Shown: in pieces, positions 15,767 to 24,945 of the stretch
Layout of the letters: the number at the start of each line of letters is the position of its first letter
How positions within the stretch are numbered: position 1 is the first letter of the stretch
Assembly: GCA_029253585.1 (NCBI GenBank)
Contig: JAQWZF010000042.1
Coordinates: 1-64,000, forward strand
Direction of reading: 5' to 3'
DNA from: Gammaproteobacteria bacterium
GTDB lineage: Bacteria > Pseudomonadota > Gammaproteobacteria > Pseudomonadales > Pseudohongiellaceae
Length of the DNA stretch: 64,000 nucleotides
Notes under the pieces: model-generated
Database searches by the model: none
What the model was told of the DNA's origin: nothing
The model's input: the letters and a program-made list of their open reading frames with translations, nothing else
Program-made: the position numbers and the translations under genes

Positions 15767-16407
15767 AGGCCTACATTCGTCGCAGGACGAATGCTGCGGT
15801 GTTGATTATTTTTGATACGCGCCACTATCTCTAACTCTTCGTTAACATCTTCGAAGTCTCTATCTGGTATAAAGCGCACATAGATCGCCAGTGGAAGGCT
15901 TAGCTCCTCGCTGCCAATCCATTCATCGACCCATACCCTATCCTCATTGAGCTCCTGATACAGGTAACTAAACTCGGCGCTGTAGTTCTGCAGAATGAGC
16001 GTAGGCTCGCTCTCGCTCAGGCGCTCGGTCGGGTCGTCGCTGAAGGCTGGCACCAAGCTCAGGTAGACACCCTCGTCCGCCACAGAATAGATCTCCCACA
16101 CCGTTAGGCCCGGGTTACGCTGCGGCGATACTGCCGAGACAAAGCTTAAGTAGTCATCTTCACCGAAAAAATAGATCTCGCGACCCAGTGTTTCGAAGTT
16201 CGTGTAACTATGGGGAAAGGCGCCATGTAAGGCCCTATCGATCTGCAGCACTGCCAGAGCCTGATCCAGACTTTCATCCAACACATCGGAGTTGCGATTC
16301 CAATCATCGGCCACGATGTAGACACCCGTACTCAGAAGACCAAGCAGCAGGGCGGTCAGTCCTAGGGCTAGGATAATCTCAACTAATGTAAATCCTTTCT
16401 GTTTCAT
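15763..16407 (-). CDS. gspJ: Type II secretion minor pseudopilin GspJ
   Basis: The chosen ATG at 16407 gives the short type IV prepilin leader MKQKG before FTLVEIILALGLTALLLG, with Glu5 present. The frame is open back to an ATG at 16458 directly after the gspI stop, but that would give a 22-residue leader, unusual for GspJ. With the chosen start the product is 214 residues, normal for the family. The globular part contains AFPHSYTNFE and YVRFIPDRDF. GspJ forms the tip complex with GspI and GspK. It is overlapped by the start of gspK. Confidence 0.88.
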   Translation of the reverse strand: MKQKGFTLVEIILALGLTALLLGLLSTGVYIVADDWNRNSDVLDESLDQALAVLQIDRALHGAFPHSYTNFETLGREIYFFGEDDYLSFVSAVSPQRNPGLTVWEIYSVADEGVYLSLVPAFSDDPTERLSESEPTLILQNYSAEFSYLYQELNEDRVWVDEWIGSEELSLPLAIYVRFIPDRDFEDVNEELEIVARIKNNQHRSIRPATNVGL

Positions 16408-16458
16408 TTTTTCTGTGCTGTTGTTCTGGTCTGTTATTTTGCTCCTCTGGAGGAGCAT

Positions 16459-16845
16459 CTATTGTGGAAGATCGAATTGAATCCAGCGGCTACCCTCGAT
16501 GATTTCATCCCGTTCTCGATTGATGATTTCATAGGCCTGAAAACCGTAGACGCTCGCCTGGGTCTTGCGCACCGGATCTTCGAGCAGGTCCAGTGTGCGA
16601 ATCTGATAGCTGTCGTCTTGCAGAATCTGTTCGACCTCAGAAAATTCATCTTCCAGCAGCGAAAAATTAATAGCTGCGCGCAGGCGGGTGGCCTGCACAA
16701 GACTCTGCTCGGAGCGCCAGGAGAGCTGTTTGCTGCCACCTACCAGAGAAAACAGACTGCCTAAGACAAAACCCGTAATGGTGAGCGCAACGATTACCTC
16801 CAGGAGAGTAAATCCACCGTGCCGGCTATTGAACTTTTTCATCAC
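16459..16845 (-). CDS. gspI: Type II secretion minor pseudopilin GspI
   Basis: The 128-residue protein has the leader MMKKFNSRHGG and the prepilin motif FTLLEVIVALTITGFVLG, with Glu5 in place. Its length is typical of GspI. It overlaps gspH by 4 bp and directly precedes gspJ. In the known system GspI nucleates the tip complex with J and K. Order H-I-J-K identifies it with confidence even though the globular part is poorly conserved. Confidence 0.88.
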   Translation of the reverse strand: MMKKFNSRHGGFTLLEVIVALTITGFVLGSLFSLVGGSKQLSWRSEQSLVQATRLRAAINFSLLEDEFSEVEQILQDDSYQIRTLDLLEDPVRKTQASVYGFQAYEIINRERDEIIEGSRWIQFDLPQ

Positions 16846-17405
16846 AGATCTTCTTCGTAGTCTCGGGTCGAGACTCTGCCGGTGAATGGATCAATCTCGA
16901 TGATGCCCGACTGCTCTGCCTGAGCGAACAGCAGACTACCTCCGGTGCTACCTCCTTCGGGATAGAAGGTGACTTGCGTTACTTCCTCGACTTGGATTTC
17001 TCTATCGGTACTGTCGCGGAAGCGCAACGCTATACCGTCACCGTTCCACTGCGCGACGACATTGCTAAAACTGAGTTGAGAGCTCTTGAGTTCTGTCTCA
17101 GCCTGCTCACCTTGCTCGTTTAAGGGGATCACGCTGAAGCTAACGGTGCTTGCCTGGCCGGAGACTACGGCCGTACGCCTGGCATAGTTAAGCAACGAAT
17201 GAGCCTGGCGCAACTGCGTATTGAAGGGGCGTGTCTCGAAGCCACTAAGGTTTGGTACGACGAAGATGCTCGCCATAGCCATGATGGCGAGCACCAGAAG
17301 AATTTCGAGTAGGGTGAAGCCGCGCTGACGCGCTAGCTCGAGTTGGCCTCGAGCTCTGTGGAATGTGATGCTACAGCCCGATGTCGGCGTCATCGTCTTC
17401 GCCAC
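16842..17405 (-). CDS. gspH: Type II secretion minor pseudopilin GspH
   Basis: The prepilin motif QRGFTLLEILLVLAIMAMAS is at about residues 27-46, followed by the GspH-type globular domain (about 60-185) with SLLNYARRTAVVSGQ. The leader is unusually long, about 28 residues, whether translation starts at the ATG at 17405 or the one at 17393. Both overlap the end of gspG, by 35 or 23 bp, which suggests translational coupling. GspH sits near the top of the pseudopilus. The product of 187 residues is slightly long because of the leader. Confidence 0.87.
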   Translation of the reverse strand: MAKTMTPTSGCSITFHRARGQLELARQRGFTLLEILLVLAIMAMASIFVVPNLSGFETRPFNTQLRQAHSLLNYARRTAVVSGQASTVSFSVIPLNEQGEQAETELKSSQLSFSNVVAQWNGDGIALRFRDSTDREIQVEEVTQVTFYPEGGSTGGSLLFAQAEQSGIIEIDPFTGRVSTRDYEEDL

Positions 17406-17799
17406 CGCTCATGCCGTCGGCTCCATAGGAGAGAAGCGTGAACTCGCGCCCGCTAGATTCGTAGACATAGTCGTTACCCCAAGGGTCTGTTGGAACCGCT
17501 CTGCGCAGGTAGGGGCCATTCCAGGACGCTCTGTCTGTGTCGTTTTCCATCAGCCCTTCGAGGCTATCCGGGTATTCGCCTACATCCAGCCGGTAGATAT
17601 CCAAAGCAGCCTCTAGCGTTGAGATTTCTGTCAGGGCTACATCACGCATGGCGCCGGCTTGCTGCCTGAATAAATTCGGCGCAACCATGACAGCAAGCAT
17701 GGCAATTATGGCCATCACCACGAGTATTTCGATGAGGGTAAAGCCCTTGCTCTGTCTTATGCCGCTGTTTACTGCTGTGTTATTCGTCTGTTTCATCAT
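17371..17799 (-). CDS. gspG: Type II secretion major pseudopilin GspG
   Basis: The prepilin motif KGFTLIEILVVMAIIAMLAV follows a leader of about 18 residues, with Glu5 present. The rest is classic GspG: LFRQQAGAMRDVAL, DIYRLDVGEYPDSLEGL, the PTDPWGNDYVY box and a C-terminal acidic calcium-binding loop (GGEDDDADIGL). It forms the shaft of the pseudopilus. It follows gspD by 24 bp. Length (142) is normal. Confidence 0.95.
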   Translation of the reverse strand: MMKQTNNTAVNSGIRQSKGFTLIEILVVMAIIAMLAVMVAPNLFRQQAGAMRDVALTEISTLEAALDIYRLDVGEYPDSLEGLMENDTDRASWNGPYLRRAVPTDPWGNDYVYESSGREFTLLSYGADGMSGGEDDDADIGL

Positions 17800-17823
17800 T
17801 ACCGCCTGTAATTTTTCTTACTA

Positions 17824-19938
17824 CTAGATGCCTGCCCCTTCGATGAGATCGGAGGCCATATCGAATCGGTCCAGAATGTCCTGATATTCTAACCCTAATT
17901 CTGCATTAAGATTGATGATCTCTGGCCGCAGAACGATGAATAACTCGCGTCGCTCAGTGGTCTCCTGCCGATAGGAAAACAATCTGCCCAGCAGCGGCAC
18001 CCGATTCAAGCCCGGAACACCGCTATTTAGATTTTCGGTATCTGTCTGAATCAATCCGCCGAGTACGACGTTTTCTCCATCGCGCACCACAACCGTGGTA
18101 TTGATCTCTTGGTTGTTGAACACCGGATTATTGTTAACTCCCGTTGCGCCCCCGTCTACCGAGGAGAGCTCCTGCCGGATAATCAGGTTCACTATGCCGT
18201 CGTTGTTAATCTGCGGCGTGATCGATAACACGATACCCGTATCGCGGTATTGAATATTCGTCGTCGAGACGCCTGCATTGCCCAGAGACTGACCCTGCTC
18301 TACGGGCACCTGGGAGCCTATCTGTATATCACCCTCCTGATTATTGACTACTGTTAGCGATGGCCTGGCCAGCAGCTGCACATCGTTGTTTATGGCTATG
18401 GCGTTGAGCGTCGCATCGACTTGAGACGCGCCATCGATGAACGACTTGGTAAACAACAGACCGCCCAGCCCAGATTGCGGCACGAAGCTTGTAGAGGTAT
18501 CGGTTGAAATAGTATCGACGGCACTGTTAGCCGCGATGCGTGACCAGTCCACACCGAACTTGGTCGCATCGCTGAGAGTAATCTGCGCGATGACCGCATT
18601 GATCATCACCTGCAGGGGGACGGCATCGAGTTGATTGATAGTAGTGAGCAGCTGCCTATAGTCGCGTGCGGTGCCTCTAATCAATAAACTATTGGTCGCT
18701 TCGTCGGCTACGATCTTCACACGCAGGTTCGCTGATACTCCTGTGGTTACAGCGGCGTCGCCTGAAAGCTGGACTGCCTCAAGATCAGGCGACGAATTGT
18801 CATTGTCGCGGTTCGGTATCGCCAGCGCCTCGTCATTGTCGTCATCTTCGAAAACATTCGAGAGTGTCTCGGCAAGTTCCGTCGCAATCAGATTGTTGAC
18901 CTGATAGTGAAACAATTGCTCTACCTGCGCCTGCCCATCGGCGTCCAGAATCTGTATCCAGCGCGATATCTCCTCGAAGCCTCGCGTTGCAGGGGCCGTC
19001 ACCAGAATCGCATTGATACGCTCGATGCCCCTAACCTGATAGGCCGGGGTAGTGCCTTCGATAAGAAGGAGAATCTCGGCTAACTCGTTAGCGACTTCTA
19101 CCGCGTTGGCGTTAAACAGTTGGTAAAGATGAATCCCCTGGTTCTGAAACGGGTCGGCATCGATGAGAAACAGCAGTTCGTTGATGCGCTGCAGCTGGTA
19201 TTCGCTGCCTGATATCGCCAGAGTGCCGTTACCGACGAGGGTTCTTACTTCGCCATCTGGCGCCAGCAGAGGCTGCACTACCTGCAGCGCCGCCTCCGGT
19301 GAAATATAGGTCAGTGGCGTAATCTGCAGTATCCGTGCGGCTGTACCCTGGCCCAGGGTGTCTGGCGTCGCTATCTCGACGGGAAGGGCGCTGCTTATCT
19401 TGCGTGCATTATAGATATTGCCTTCGCGGTTCAAGACTATGCCCGCATCGCGGCTTAACAGCCGAATCAGTGGCCAGATATCGGCCTGCCCAAGGGGCCG
19501 CGTGGCAGAGGTACGCAGACTGACTTTGTTGTCGATGGTCGGGTCGATAATAATTGAAATATCCAGAGCATCGGCCAGCTCTTCCAATACCAGTCGCAGG
19601 TCCGCCTGTTCGTAGTTGAGCTCGACCACATCATCGCTGGCGGCCTGCTGAGGGCCAGGCACGGTTTCCTGCAGGCCGTCGTATTGCAAGACATTACCGT
19701 CTCGGTTGATCTCATCGATGAGAGCCTGCTGCTCTCGCGAGACTTCACTGCCGTCTTCGGGTAATACAACGGCCATGTTTCTAGTAGCCGTATTCGATGT
19801 GCGGGGGTTTGCACTGGATTGCGCGCCGCTGCCGCTATCGGACTGGACTTCCAGAACTGCACAGGAGGAAAGAAAAAATCCTAACAGTAGCAGCACCGAG
19901 GGGTTTATTTTTTTTAGTAAACTTTGCTTCGACTTCAC
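17824..19938 (-). CDS. gspD: Type II secretion outer-membrane secretin GspD, lipoprotein form
   Basis: The 704-residue secretin has an N-terminal lipoprotein signal peptide with the lipobox LSSC at about residue 26, so it should be acylated. A low-complexity spacer leads to the N0 domain (about 105-180), N1-N3 repeats (about 195-430) and the secretin channel domain (about 445-690), with VPLLGRLF and the C-terminal RRELFIVLRPEII. Secretins with their own lipid anchor are known as self-piloted liposecretins (HxcQ of Pseudomonas aeruginosa). No GspS pilotin is present, which agrees with this. The N3 loop is long and Asp/Asn-rich (about 365-385). Confidence 0.94.
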   Translation of the reverse strand: MKSKQSLLKKINPSVLLLLGFFLSSCAVLEVQSDSGSGAQSSANPRTSNTATRNMAVVLPEDGSEVSREQQALIDEINRDGNVLQYDGLQETVPGPQQAASDDVVELNYEQADLRLVLEELADALDISIIIDPTIDNKVSLRTSATRPLGQADIWPLIRLLSRDAGIVLNREGNIYNARKISSALPVEIATPDTLGQGTAARILQITPLTYISPEAALQVVQPLLAPDGEVRTLVGNGTLAISGSEYQLQRINELLFLIDADPFQNQGIHLYQLFNANAVEVANELAEILLLIEGTTPAYQVRGIERINAILVTAPATRGFEEISRWIQILDADGQAQVEQLFHYQVNNLIATELAETLSNVFEDDDNDEALAIPNRDNDNSSPDLEAVQLSGDAAVTTGVSANLRVKIVADEATNSLLIRGTARDYRQLLTTINQLDAVPLQVMINAVIAQITLSDATKFGVDWSRIAANSAVDTISTDTSTSFVPQSGLGGLLFTKSFIDGASQVDATLNAIAINNDVQLLARPSLTVVNNQEGDIQIGSQVPVEQGQSLGNAGVSTTNIQYRDTGIVLSITPQINNDGIVNLIIRQELSSVDGGATGVNNNPVFNNQEINTTVVVRDGENVVLGGLIQTDTENLNSGVPGLNRVPLLGRLFSYRQETTERRELFIVLRPEIINLNAELGLEYQDILDRFDMASDLIEGAGI

Positions 19939-19953
19939 GAGGTTCTCCGAGAA

Positions 19954-21159
19954 TTAGAAATCTACCGAATTCATACTAAACACGGCCGAAAGCATAGTGA
20001 TGGTGATTCCACCTACCGCTATGGCAAGAATTATTATTAGGGCAGGCTGTAGGGCAGCTACCAGACTGGAAATTTGATTGCGTACGGTGGTGTCGAATGT
20101 GGCCGCTGATTTAATCAGAATATTGGCTGTACGCCCCGACTCTTCGCCGACTGTGACCAGCTGATGTAGAAGAGTCGGGAATTGATTGGTCTTCTCCAGC
20201 GAGACGCCAAGGCCGGCCCCGCCTCTAACGTCCTCTTCTACCTGAGCTAGATGGGTAGCGAGTACGGTATTGCCAACAACCTCTCTCGATACACGCAGCG
20301 CACGAATTAAAGGGATACCTGCCCCCAATAGTGCGCCTAGTGGGCGGGCAAAGGCCGCGCATTCTTTGTAGAGGATCAGCGTGCCCATCATGGGAAGAGA
20401 GAGCAGGAAGCCGTCCTTCTTAAGTTTTGACGCCGGCTCTTTATCCAGACGCTTCCAGAAGAAAATAAGTAGCCCAATAAACACCGGAACCAGATAACCA
20501 TAGCTTTGGATGCCACTACTGAGCGAGAGCAGGAAGGCCGCCGAGGCTGGAATCTCCGTCCCCGCATCCTCGAACATTGCTGCGAACTGAGGCACCACGA
20601 AGACGAGCAGGAGAACGACGGAGAGTACGCCGGTAATCAGCAATACGATCGGATAGATCATTGCTGAAATTATGGCCTGTCGCGTATTCGCACTGTCCTC
20701 CAGAAATTCCGCAAGATCGGGCAGCAGCTGATCGAGTATGCCGCCTTCTTCGCCGGCGCGTACGATGTTGACGTACATCCTGCTGAATACTCTTGGGTGG
20801 GCCTCCATCGCCTCGGCGAGGCTTCTGCCTTCTTTGACTTCGCGCAGCAGGCTCACCACAAGCTCACGCATCGCAGTCGATTCGGTAATCCCCTCTAACA
20901 GGCGTAGCGATCTATCAATGGGCACACGTGCCTCGACCAGGGTGCACAGACCATTGGTGAAATCCAATACGTCCGCCTGAGAGATTCGCTTGCGGCGAGT
21001 CGTCTGAGAGGCTTCTCTGGTCTCCTGAATCTTTACGGGCGTGAGATTCTTGCCTTTCAGGATACGCACGGCCTCACGCTCGGTATCCGCACTTAGCTGA
21101 CCGTTTAGCATCTTACCCTGGGCATCGAAGGCTTGGTATTTAAAATACAATGCGCTCAT
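19954..21159 (-). CDS. gspF: Type II secretion inner-membrane platform protein GspF
   Basis: The 401-residue protein begins YFKYQAFDAQGKML, a conserved GspF start. Two repeated cytoplasmic helical domains (about 60-165 and 265-370) alternate with membrane helices at about 168-195, 220-240 and 370-395. The family motif SGRTANILIKSAATFD (E-SG-x-L form) is present. It connects the GspE ATPase to the GspL/GspM platform. Its ATG overlaps the gspE stop (ATGA), so the two are translationally coupled. Confidence 0.95.
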   Translation of the reverse strand: MSALYFKYQAFDAQGKMLNGQLSADTEREAVRILKGKNLTPVKIQETREASQTTRRKRISQADVLDFTNGLCTLVEARVPIDRSLRLLEGITESTAMRELVVSLLREVKEGRSLAEAMEAHPRVFSRMYVNIVRAGEEGGILDQLLPDLAEFLEDSANTRQAIISAMIYPIVLLITGVLSVVLLLVFVVPQFAAMFEDAGTEIPASAAFLLSLSSGIQSYGYLVPVFIGLLIFFWKRLDKEPASKLKKDGFLLSLPMMGTLILYKECAAFARPLGALLGAGIPLIRALRVSREVVGNTVLATHLAQVEEDVRGGAGLGVSLEKTNQFPTLLHQLVTVGEESGRTANILIKSAATFDTTVRNQISSLVAALQPALIIILAIAVGGITITMLSAVFSMNSVDF

Positions 21160-22715
21160 ATTGCTCTGGTCACCCGCACTAATTCCTCTGGGGTAGTCAT
21201 TCCATCGGATAATTTCTCGAGGGCATCCTGCCTGAGTGTCTTCATGCCTTCCCTGATTGCTTCGTCGCGAATAATATTCGCGTCTGCGCCGGCCGCGATA
21301 TGATGACGAATCGCATCGCTCATTATCAGTAGCTCATAAAGACCAACACGGCCCCGGTATCCGGTTTGACCGCAGCGATCGCAGCCACTGCCACGACGGA
21401 TCTCGGCTATTGAATCTATCTCTATCTCTAGCGCCGCCGCCTCATCTGTACTTAGGGGCTGCGCTTCGGCGCAGTCGGTACATACCCGCCTTACCAATCG
21501 TTGCGCTTGAATGGCGAGGAGGCTGGAGCTAATCAGATAGCCCTGTACACCCATGTCTTGCAACCGGGTTACCGCCCCTGCCGCATCGTTGGTATGTAGG
21601 GTGGAGAAAACCAGGTGCCCGGTGAGTGCCGACTCGATCGCGATCTCTGCGGTTTCGTGATCGCGAATCTCGCCTATCATCAGCACGTCTGGATCCTGTC
21701 TAACTATCGAACGCAGACCCTCTGCGAAGCTCAGCCCGATACTGGCGTTGGCCTGAATCTGGGTTATGCCATCGAGCTGATACTCGACCGGGTCTTCTAC
21801 GGTAATTATTTTCTGCGCCTCGCTGTTAATTTTTTCTAATGTTGCATAAAGCGTAGTCGTCTTACCACTGCCGGTAGGGCCTGTTATCAATACCATGCCG
21901 TGAGGCTGATTGATGATTCCCTGATACTGCTCGAGGATTTTCTCTGGCATGCCTAGTTGTTTCAGACTAACGGCGGTATCGCTTCTGTCCAGGATTCTCA
22001 GTACTACGGATTCTCCATGTACTCCCGGCAGGGTCGATACGCGCATATCGAGTTGCTTGTTGCCCACCTTATAATCTATGCGTCCATCTTGAGGCAGACG
22101 CTTCTCGCCAATGTCCAGCTTTGCCATTAGCTTTAAGCGCGAGGCTACTGCGGTGTGAATCTTTATGGGCAGTCGTTCAATTCTTGTCATGATGCCATCG
22201 ACACGGCAGCGTATATCGAGGTAGTTCTCGTTAGGCTCGAAGTGTATGTCACTGGCATCGAGATCCAACGCTCGAGCGAATAGATGGTTCACCAGCCGAA
22301 TGATAGGCGCCTCCGATGCCAGATCTGCCAGGGCCTCATCGTCGACGAAACCAGAAACAAACAGGTCTTCGTCCGTATTCTCAATCTGCGGCGAGAGATC
22401 GGCACGCCAGTGACGCATTAGCCGGCGCACATCATCCCCGGCACCCATATCAAACTGTATATCTTCATTCAGGATAAAGCGTATCTTCGCGCGCAGCTCT
22501 ATACTCGGCGTCTGCTCACAGATGAGCCGGCCAGACTCTGCAAAGTCCTGCGCCGGTGCTATCCCCTCTGGCTCCAGCAATTGACCGAATACAGACAGCG
22601 TCATTGCTGATGGGTCCCTCGCCTTAGCTCCTGTCTCAGTTTTTTCCGCAGTTGCCTCCGCAGCACCTACTGGAGTTAGCTCGGTCTCTGTTGCCTGATT
22701 CACGATTTCACTCAT
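21156..22715 (-). CDS. gspE: Type II secretion ATPase GspE
   Basis: The start is the ATG at 22713-22715, which overlaps the gspM stop in an ATGA junction; the frame is open further upstream but that part lies inside gspM. The 519-residue product has an N-terminal domain that binds GspL (about 50-150), the Walker A GPTGSGKTTTLYATLE, the Asp box EDPVEY, Walker B LMIGEIRDHETAE and the His box. A tetracysteine zinc module (CTDC...CDRCGQTGYRGR) sits at about 415-455. These identify a GspE secretion ATPase rather than a retraction ATPase. The first 45 residues are Ala/Glu/Thr-rich and look disordered. Confidence 0.96.
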   Translation of the reverse strand: MSEIVNQATETELTPVGAAEATAEKTETGAKARDPSAMTLSVFGQLLEPEGIAPAQDFAESGRLICEQTPSIELRAKIRFILNEDIQFDMGAGDDVRRLMRHWRADLSPQIENTDEDLFVSGFVDDEALADLASEAPIIRLVNHLFARALDLDASDIHFEPNENYLDIRCRVDGIMTRIERLPIKIHTAVASRLKLMAKLDIGEKRLPQDGRIDYKVGNKQLDMRVSTLPGVHGESVVLRILDRSDTAVSLKQLGMPEKILEQYQGIINQPHGMVLITGPTGSGKTTTLYATLEKINSEAQKIITVEDPVEYQLDGITQIQANASIGLSFAEGLRSIVRQDPDVLMIGEIRDHETAEIAIESALTGHLVFSTLHTNDAAGAVTRLQDMGVQGYLISSSLLAIQAQRLVRRVCTDCAEAQPLSTDEAAALEIEIDSIAEIRRGSGCDRCGQTGYRGRVGLYELLIMSDAIRHHIAAGADANIIRDEAIREGMKTLRQDALEKLSDGMTTPEELVRVTRAI

Positions 22716-23281
22716 CTGTTGCTCGCGACCTCTGTAACCAGCCCTTCGCTGCGTGCAAACCCAACGACTGTAATAGACCCGCTGTATTGGTTTCGGCTTC
22801 GATTCACGGAAAACCCGGTAACCCAAAGGCGCGGCGCAGAGGTCTCCAGCCTTTCCAGAAACCGAGCTGTGTTTACCTGATCACTTGTGCGAAACGACAT
22901 CTCTTGACTAATAAGTAGCCAGTCGTCGCTTATCAGACGCTCTGCCAGACGTGTTGAGCTCACCGTGATGCCGGTGTCTCGCGCATGCCCTGATAGAGCT
23001 CGTTGAATATTTGCCTCGACTATAGGTATGGTCGCGCCAGAGAATATTTGATTCTGCAATTCATCTGTCTGCGATTCGATTTCGACACGACGCTCGCGCC
23101 AGCTCGCGGTGTTCTCGATCAGACGTTGTTCGCGAGCGATGTCTATCTCGACACTTTCGATATTCTCCAGTCTCTGGGTATACACCGATTTGATGGCAGG
23201 CCAACCTCTAGTGCTCAAAAAAATCAGAGTCACTACCGCCGCTAGTATCAGAATATTTCTTTCGCGTTGAGATATTTTCAT
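22712..23281 (-). CDS. gspM: Type II secretion platform protein GspM-like
   Basis: I chose the ATG at 23281 (MKISQRERNILILA), giving 189 residues; an in-frame GTG at 23314 would add 11. There is a short cytoplasmic start, one membrane helix (about 8-26), a coiled-coil (about 35-75) and a ferredoxin-like periplasmic domain (about 90-180, ending NQYSGSITVVGFA). This is the layout of GspM, which binds GspL. Sequence similarity within this family is low, so the call rests on layout and on position between gspL and gspE. Confidence 0.8.
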   Translation of the reverse strand: MKISQRERNILILAAVVTLIFLSTRGWPAIKSVYTQRLENIESVEIDIAREQRLIENTASWRERRVEIESQTDELQNQIFSGATIPIVEANIQRALSGHARDTGITVSSTRLAERLISDDWLLISQEMSFRTSDQVNTARFLERLETSAPRLWVTGFSVNRSRNQYSGSITVVGFARSEGLVTEVASNR

Positions 23282-23317
23282 CGTAACTGTGTCTCGATAC
23301 CTTACACTGACCACTGA

Positions 23318-24655
23318 TTATTCATCGGGAAAATAGCGCACCATATACGCTTCAAAATTAACGGCGCTAAGTCTCAAGTCGATATAGTATCTATTGTTGT
23401 TAGTCGCTCTGGAAAAAACGACCTCGGTAAACATTGGGTCTTGCTCCAGGCGCTGCAGAATCGCCTGGGGCTCATTGCTGCTACCCTGTATTTTCATCAA
23501 GCCATCGGTCACTTCCAGTGAGGTCAGCGTATCCGGCCGCAATATATTCTGCAGCGTAAACATAGCTGCAGCTATTCTTTGCTCGGGGAAATCACTAATC
23601 AGCCCCCATTCGTTTTCGAAGCGGACAACCGCCGCTTGGTCACCTCTAGCATCGCTTGCCATTTCTCTTTGCATTTCTAAGTTTGCTGCCAGGGTTCGAA
23701 ACTCTACCGATTGCGCAATGAACGGAATCGCGGCGATAAAAAGTACCACGACGGCTGCGACAGCGGCGGCGATGTACTGCTTGCCCTGCGCCGATCTGCG
23801 CGTCTCATTAAGTGCACCATAGGGAAAGAAACAATATTCCTGATTTGTCTGGGCTTCTAGAAACTGGAAATAATCGGAGGGCTCTCTTAAATCAACTGTT
23901 ATGGCGGAGTTTTCTAATTTCTGACTTTCTTGCCACTGTTGCTGAAATACGTCTTGCTGTAGGTCTTTCTTTGGCACGGTAAGCAGAGACTTGAGGATAT
24001 TGTTTTCGATTAATGCGCTTGTTTCTGTCTTCGCGTCTACATCCAGTATTCTTATTTTTTCTTTGTTTGTGCTTTCTTTATTTGTATTAGCCGAATGGGC
24101 ATTCATGAAACGCGGTTTGACCGCCGCCAGGAAAATGTCTTCTTTAGCGAAGGCACCGAAAAGTTCTGAGAGAGTTGCTTCTTCCATCCACAGAGCGAGA
24201 TGCTCGTCCCCCTTGCTTGCCGATGCGGGATTGATCGCAAGCGACAGCGGTTCTTCCAGGCCGGGCAAAATGCTATCTGCCTGAATCTTTAACGCGGCCA
24301 CTAGGTCGTCTTTTGCGAGGCCGGGCATCTTCGTGGTCGTTGCCACAAAATAATTCGCCGGCAAAAATAGTAATGCAGCGCAGTCTTTACGTTGTTCGGA
24401 GCTATTTCCGGTACTAAGCCCGGCGAGCAGCTGCGCACAGGCTGCTGCGATCGACTTTGCATCTCTATGCTCTAGCTGCTGCGTCTTTCTTGATTCGATG
24501 TGGACAATCTTGTCATCGAAAAGCAGGAAGCTCGTATCGACTTTTTTCACCAGGTCACGACCAGACGCGCCCTGAAGCAATGTCCGTACCTGTGGCGGCA
24601 GAACAGCGGCTAGTTTTTCTCGCCACTGCGAGTTGTCGATTGCGAAGCTGAACAT
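23318..24655 (-). CDS. gspL: Type II secretion platform protein GspL
   Basis: The 445-residue protein has an N-terminal cytoplasmic actin-like domain (about 35-270), which in GspL binds the ATPase GspE. A single membrane helix (AAAVAAVVVLFIAAIPFIA, about 292-312) and a coiled-coil plus ferredoxin-like periplasmic domain (about 320-440) follow. The layout also recalls a PilM-PilN fusion, but the pseudopilin operon context fixes it as GspL. A Ser/Thr/Asn/Lys linker (TNKESTNKEKI) separates two parts of the actin-like domain. It is the first gene of the operon. A gspC gene, usually first in such operons, is not present. Confidence 0.85.
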   Translation of the reverse strand: MFSFAIDNSQWREKLAAVLPPQVRTLLQGASGRDLVKKVDTSFLLFDDKIVHIESRKTQQLEHRDAKSIAAACAQLLAGLSTGNSSEQRKDCAALLFLPANYFVATTTKMPGLAKDDLVAALKIQADSILPGLEEPLSLAINPASASKGDEHLALWMEEATLSELFGAFAKEDIFLAAVKPRFMNAHSANTNKESTNKEKIRILDVDAKTETSALIENNILKSLLTVPKKDLQQDVFQQQWQESQKLENSAITVDLREPSDYFQFLEAQTNQEYCFFPYGALNETRRSAQGKQYIAAAVAAVVVLFIAAIPFIAQSVEFRTLAANLEMQREMASDARGDQAAVVRFENEWGLISDFPEQRIAAAMFTLQNILRPDTLTSLEVTDGLMKIQGSSNEPQAILQRLEQDPMFTEVVFSRATNNNRYYIDLRLSAVNFEAYMVRYFPDE

Positions 24656-24881
24656 AGGGCTTTTTTTCTAAAACTTTTGACCGTCAAATCGGTGAGTGTC
24701 GCCTTGGGTCGGGCATTGCACCACCTGGATCGACAGCTAAACTATTGAAAAACATTAAATCTCTGGTGTAAGACTCTTATATCGGAAAAATAGTTCTAAG
24801 GCGCAAAATTGTTCGATATCCAGATATTTCGGGGTATGGACCGTTAACGGGGCAGTGGGAGCATTGCCGGCAACCGGCAAT

Positions 24882-24917
24882 AAAAAAGGCCACCCTGAGT
24901 TAGCTCAGGATGGCCTT
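24882..24917 (-). terminator. Rho-independent terminator of dsbA-like gene
   Basis: Read on the minus strand, AAGGCCATCCTGAG-CTAA-CTCAGGGTGGCCTT forms a 14-bp stem with a single wobble/mismatch pair and a 4-nt loop, followed by TTTT. It lies about 30 bp after the dsbA-like stop codon and so ends that transcript before the gsp operon. Confidence 0.9.
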
Positions 24918-24945
24918 GGTGTCGGTCTCGTTGACTAGCGCGGAG

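Noticed and set aside
14666..24655. Pseudopilin cluster considered as a type IV pilus locus
   Set aside because: GspG with the calcium loop, GspH-K, GspE with the tetracysteine module, and GspL/M identify type II secretion.
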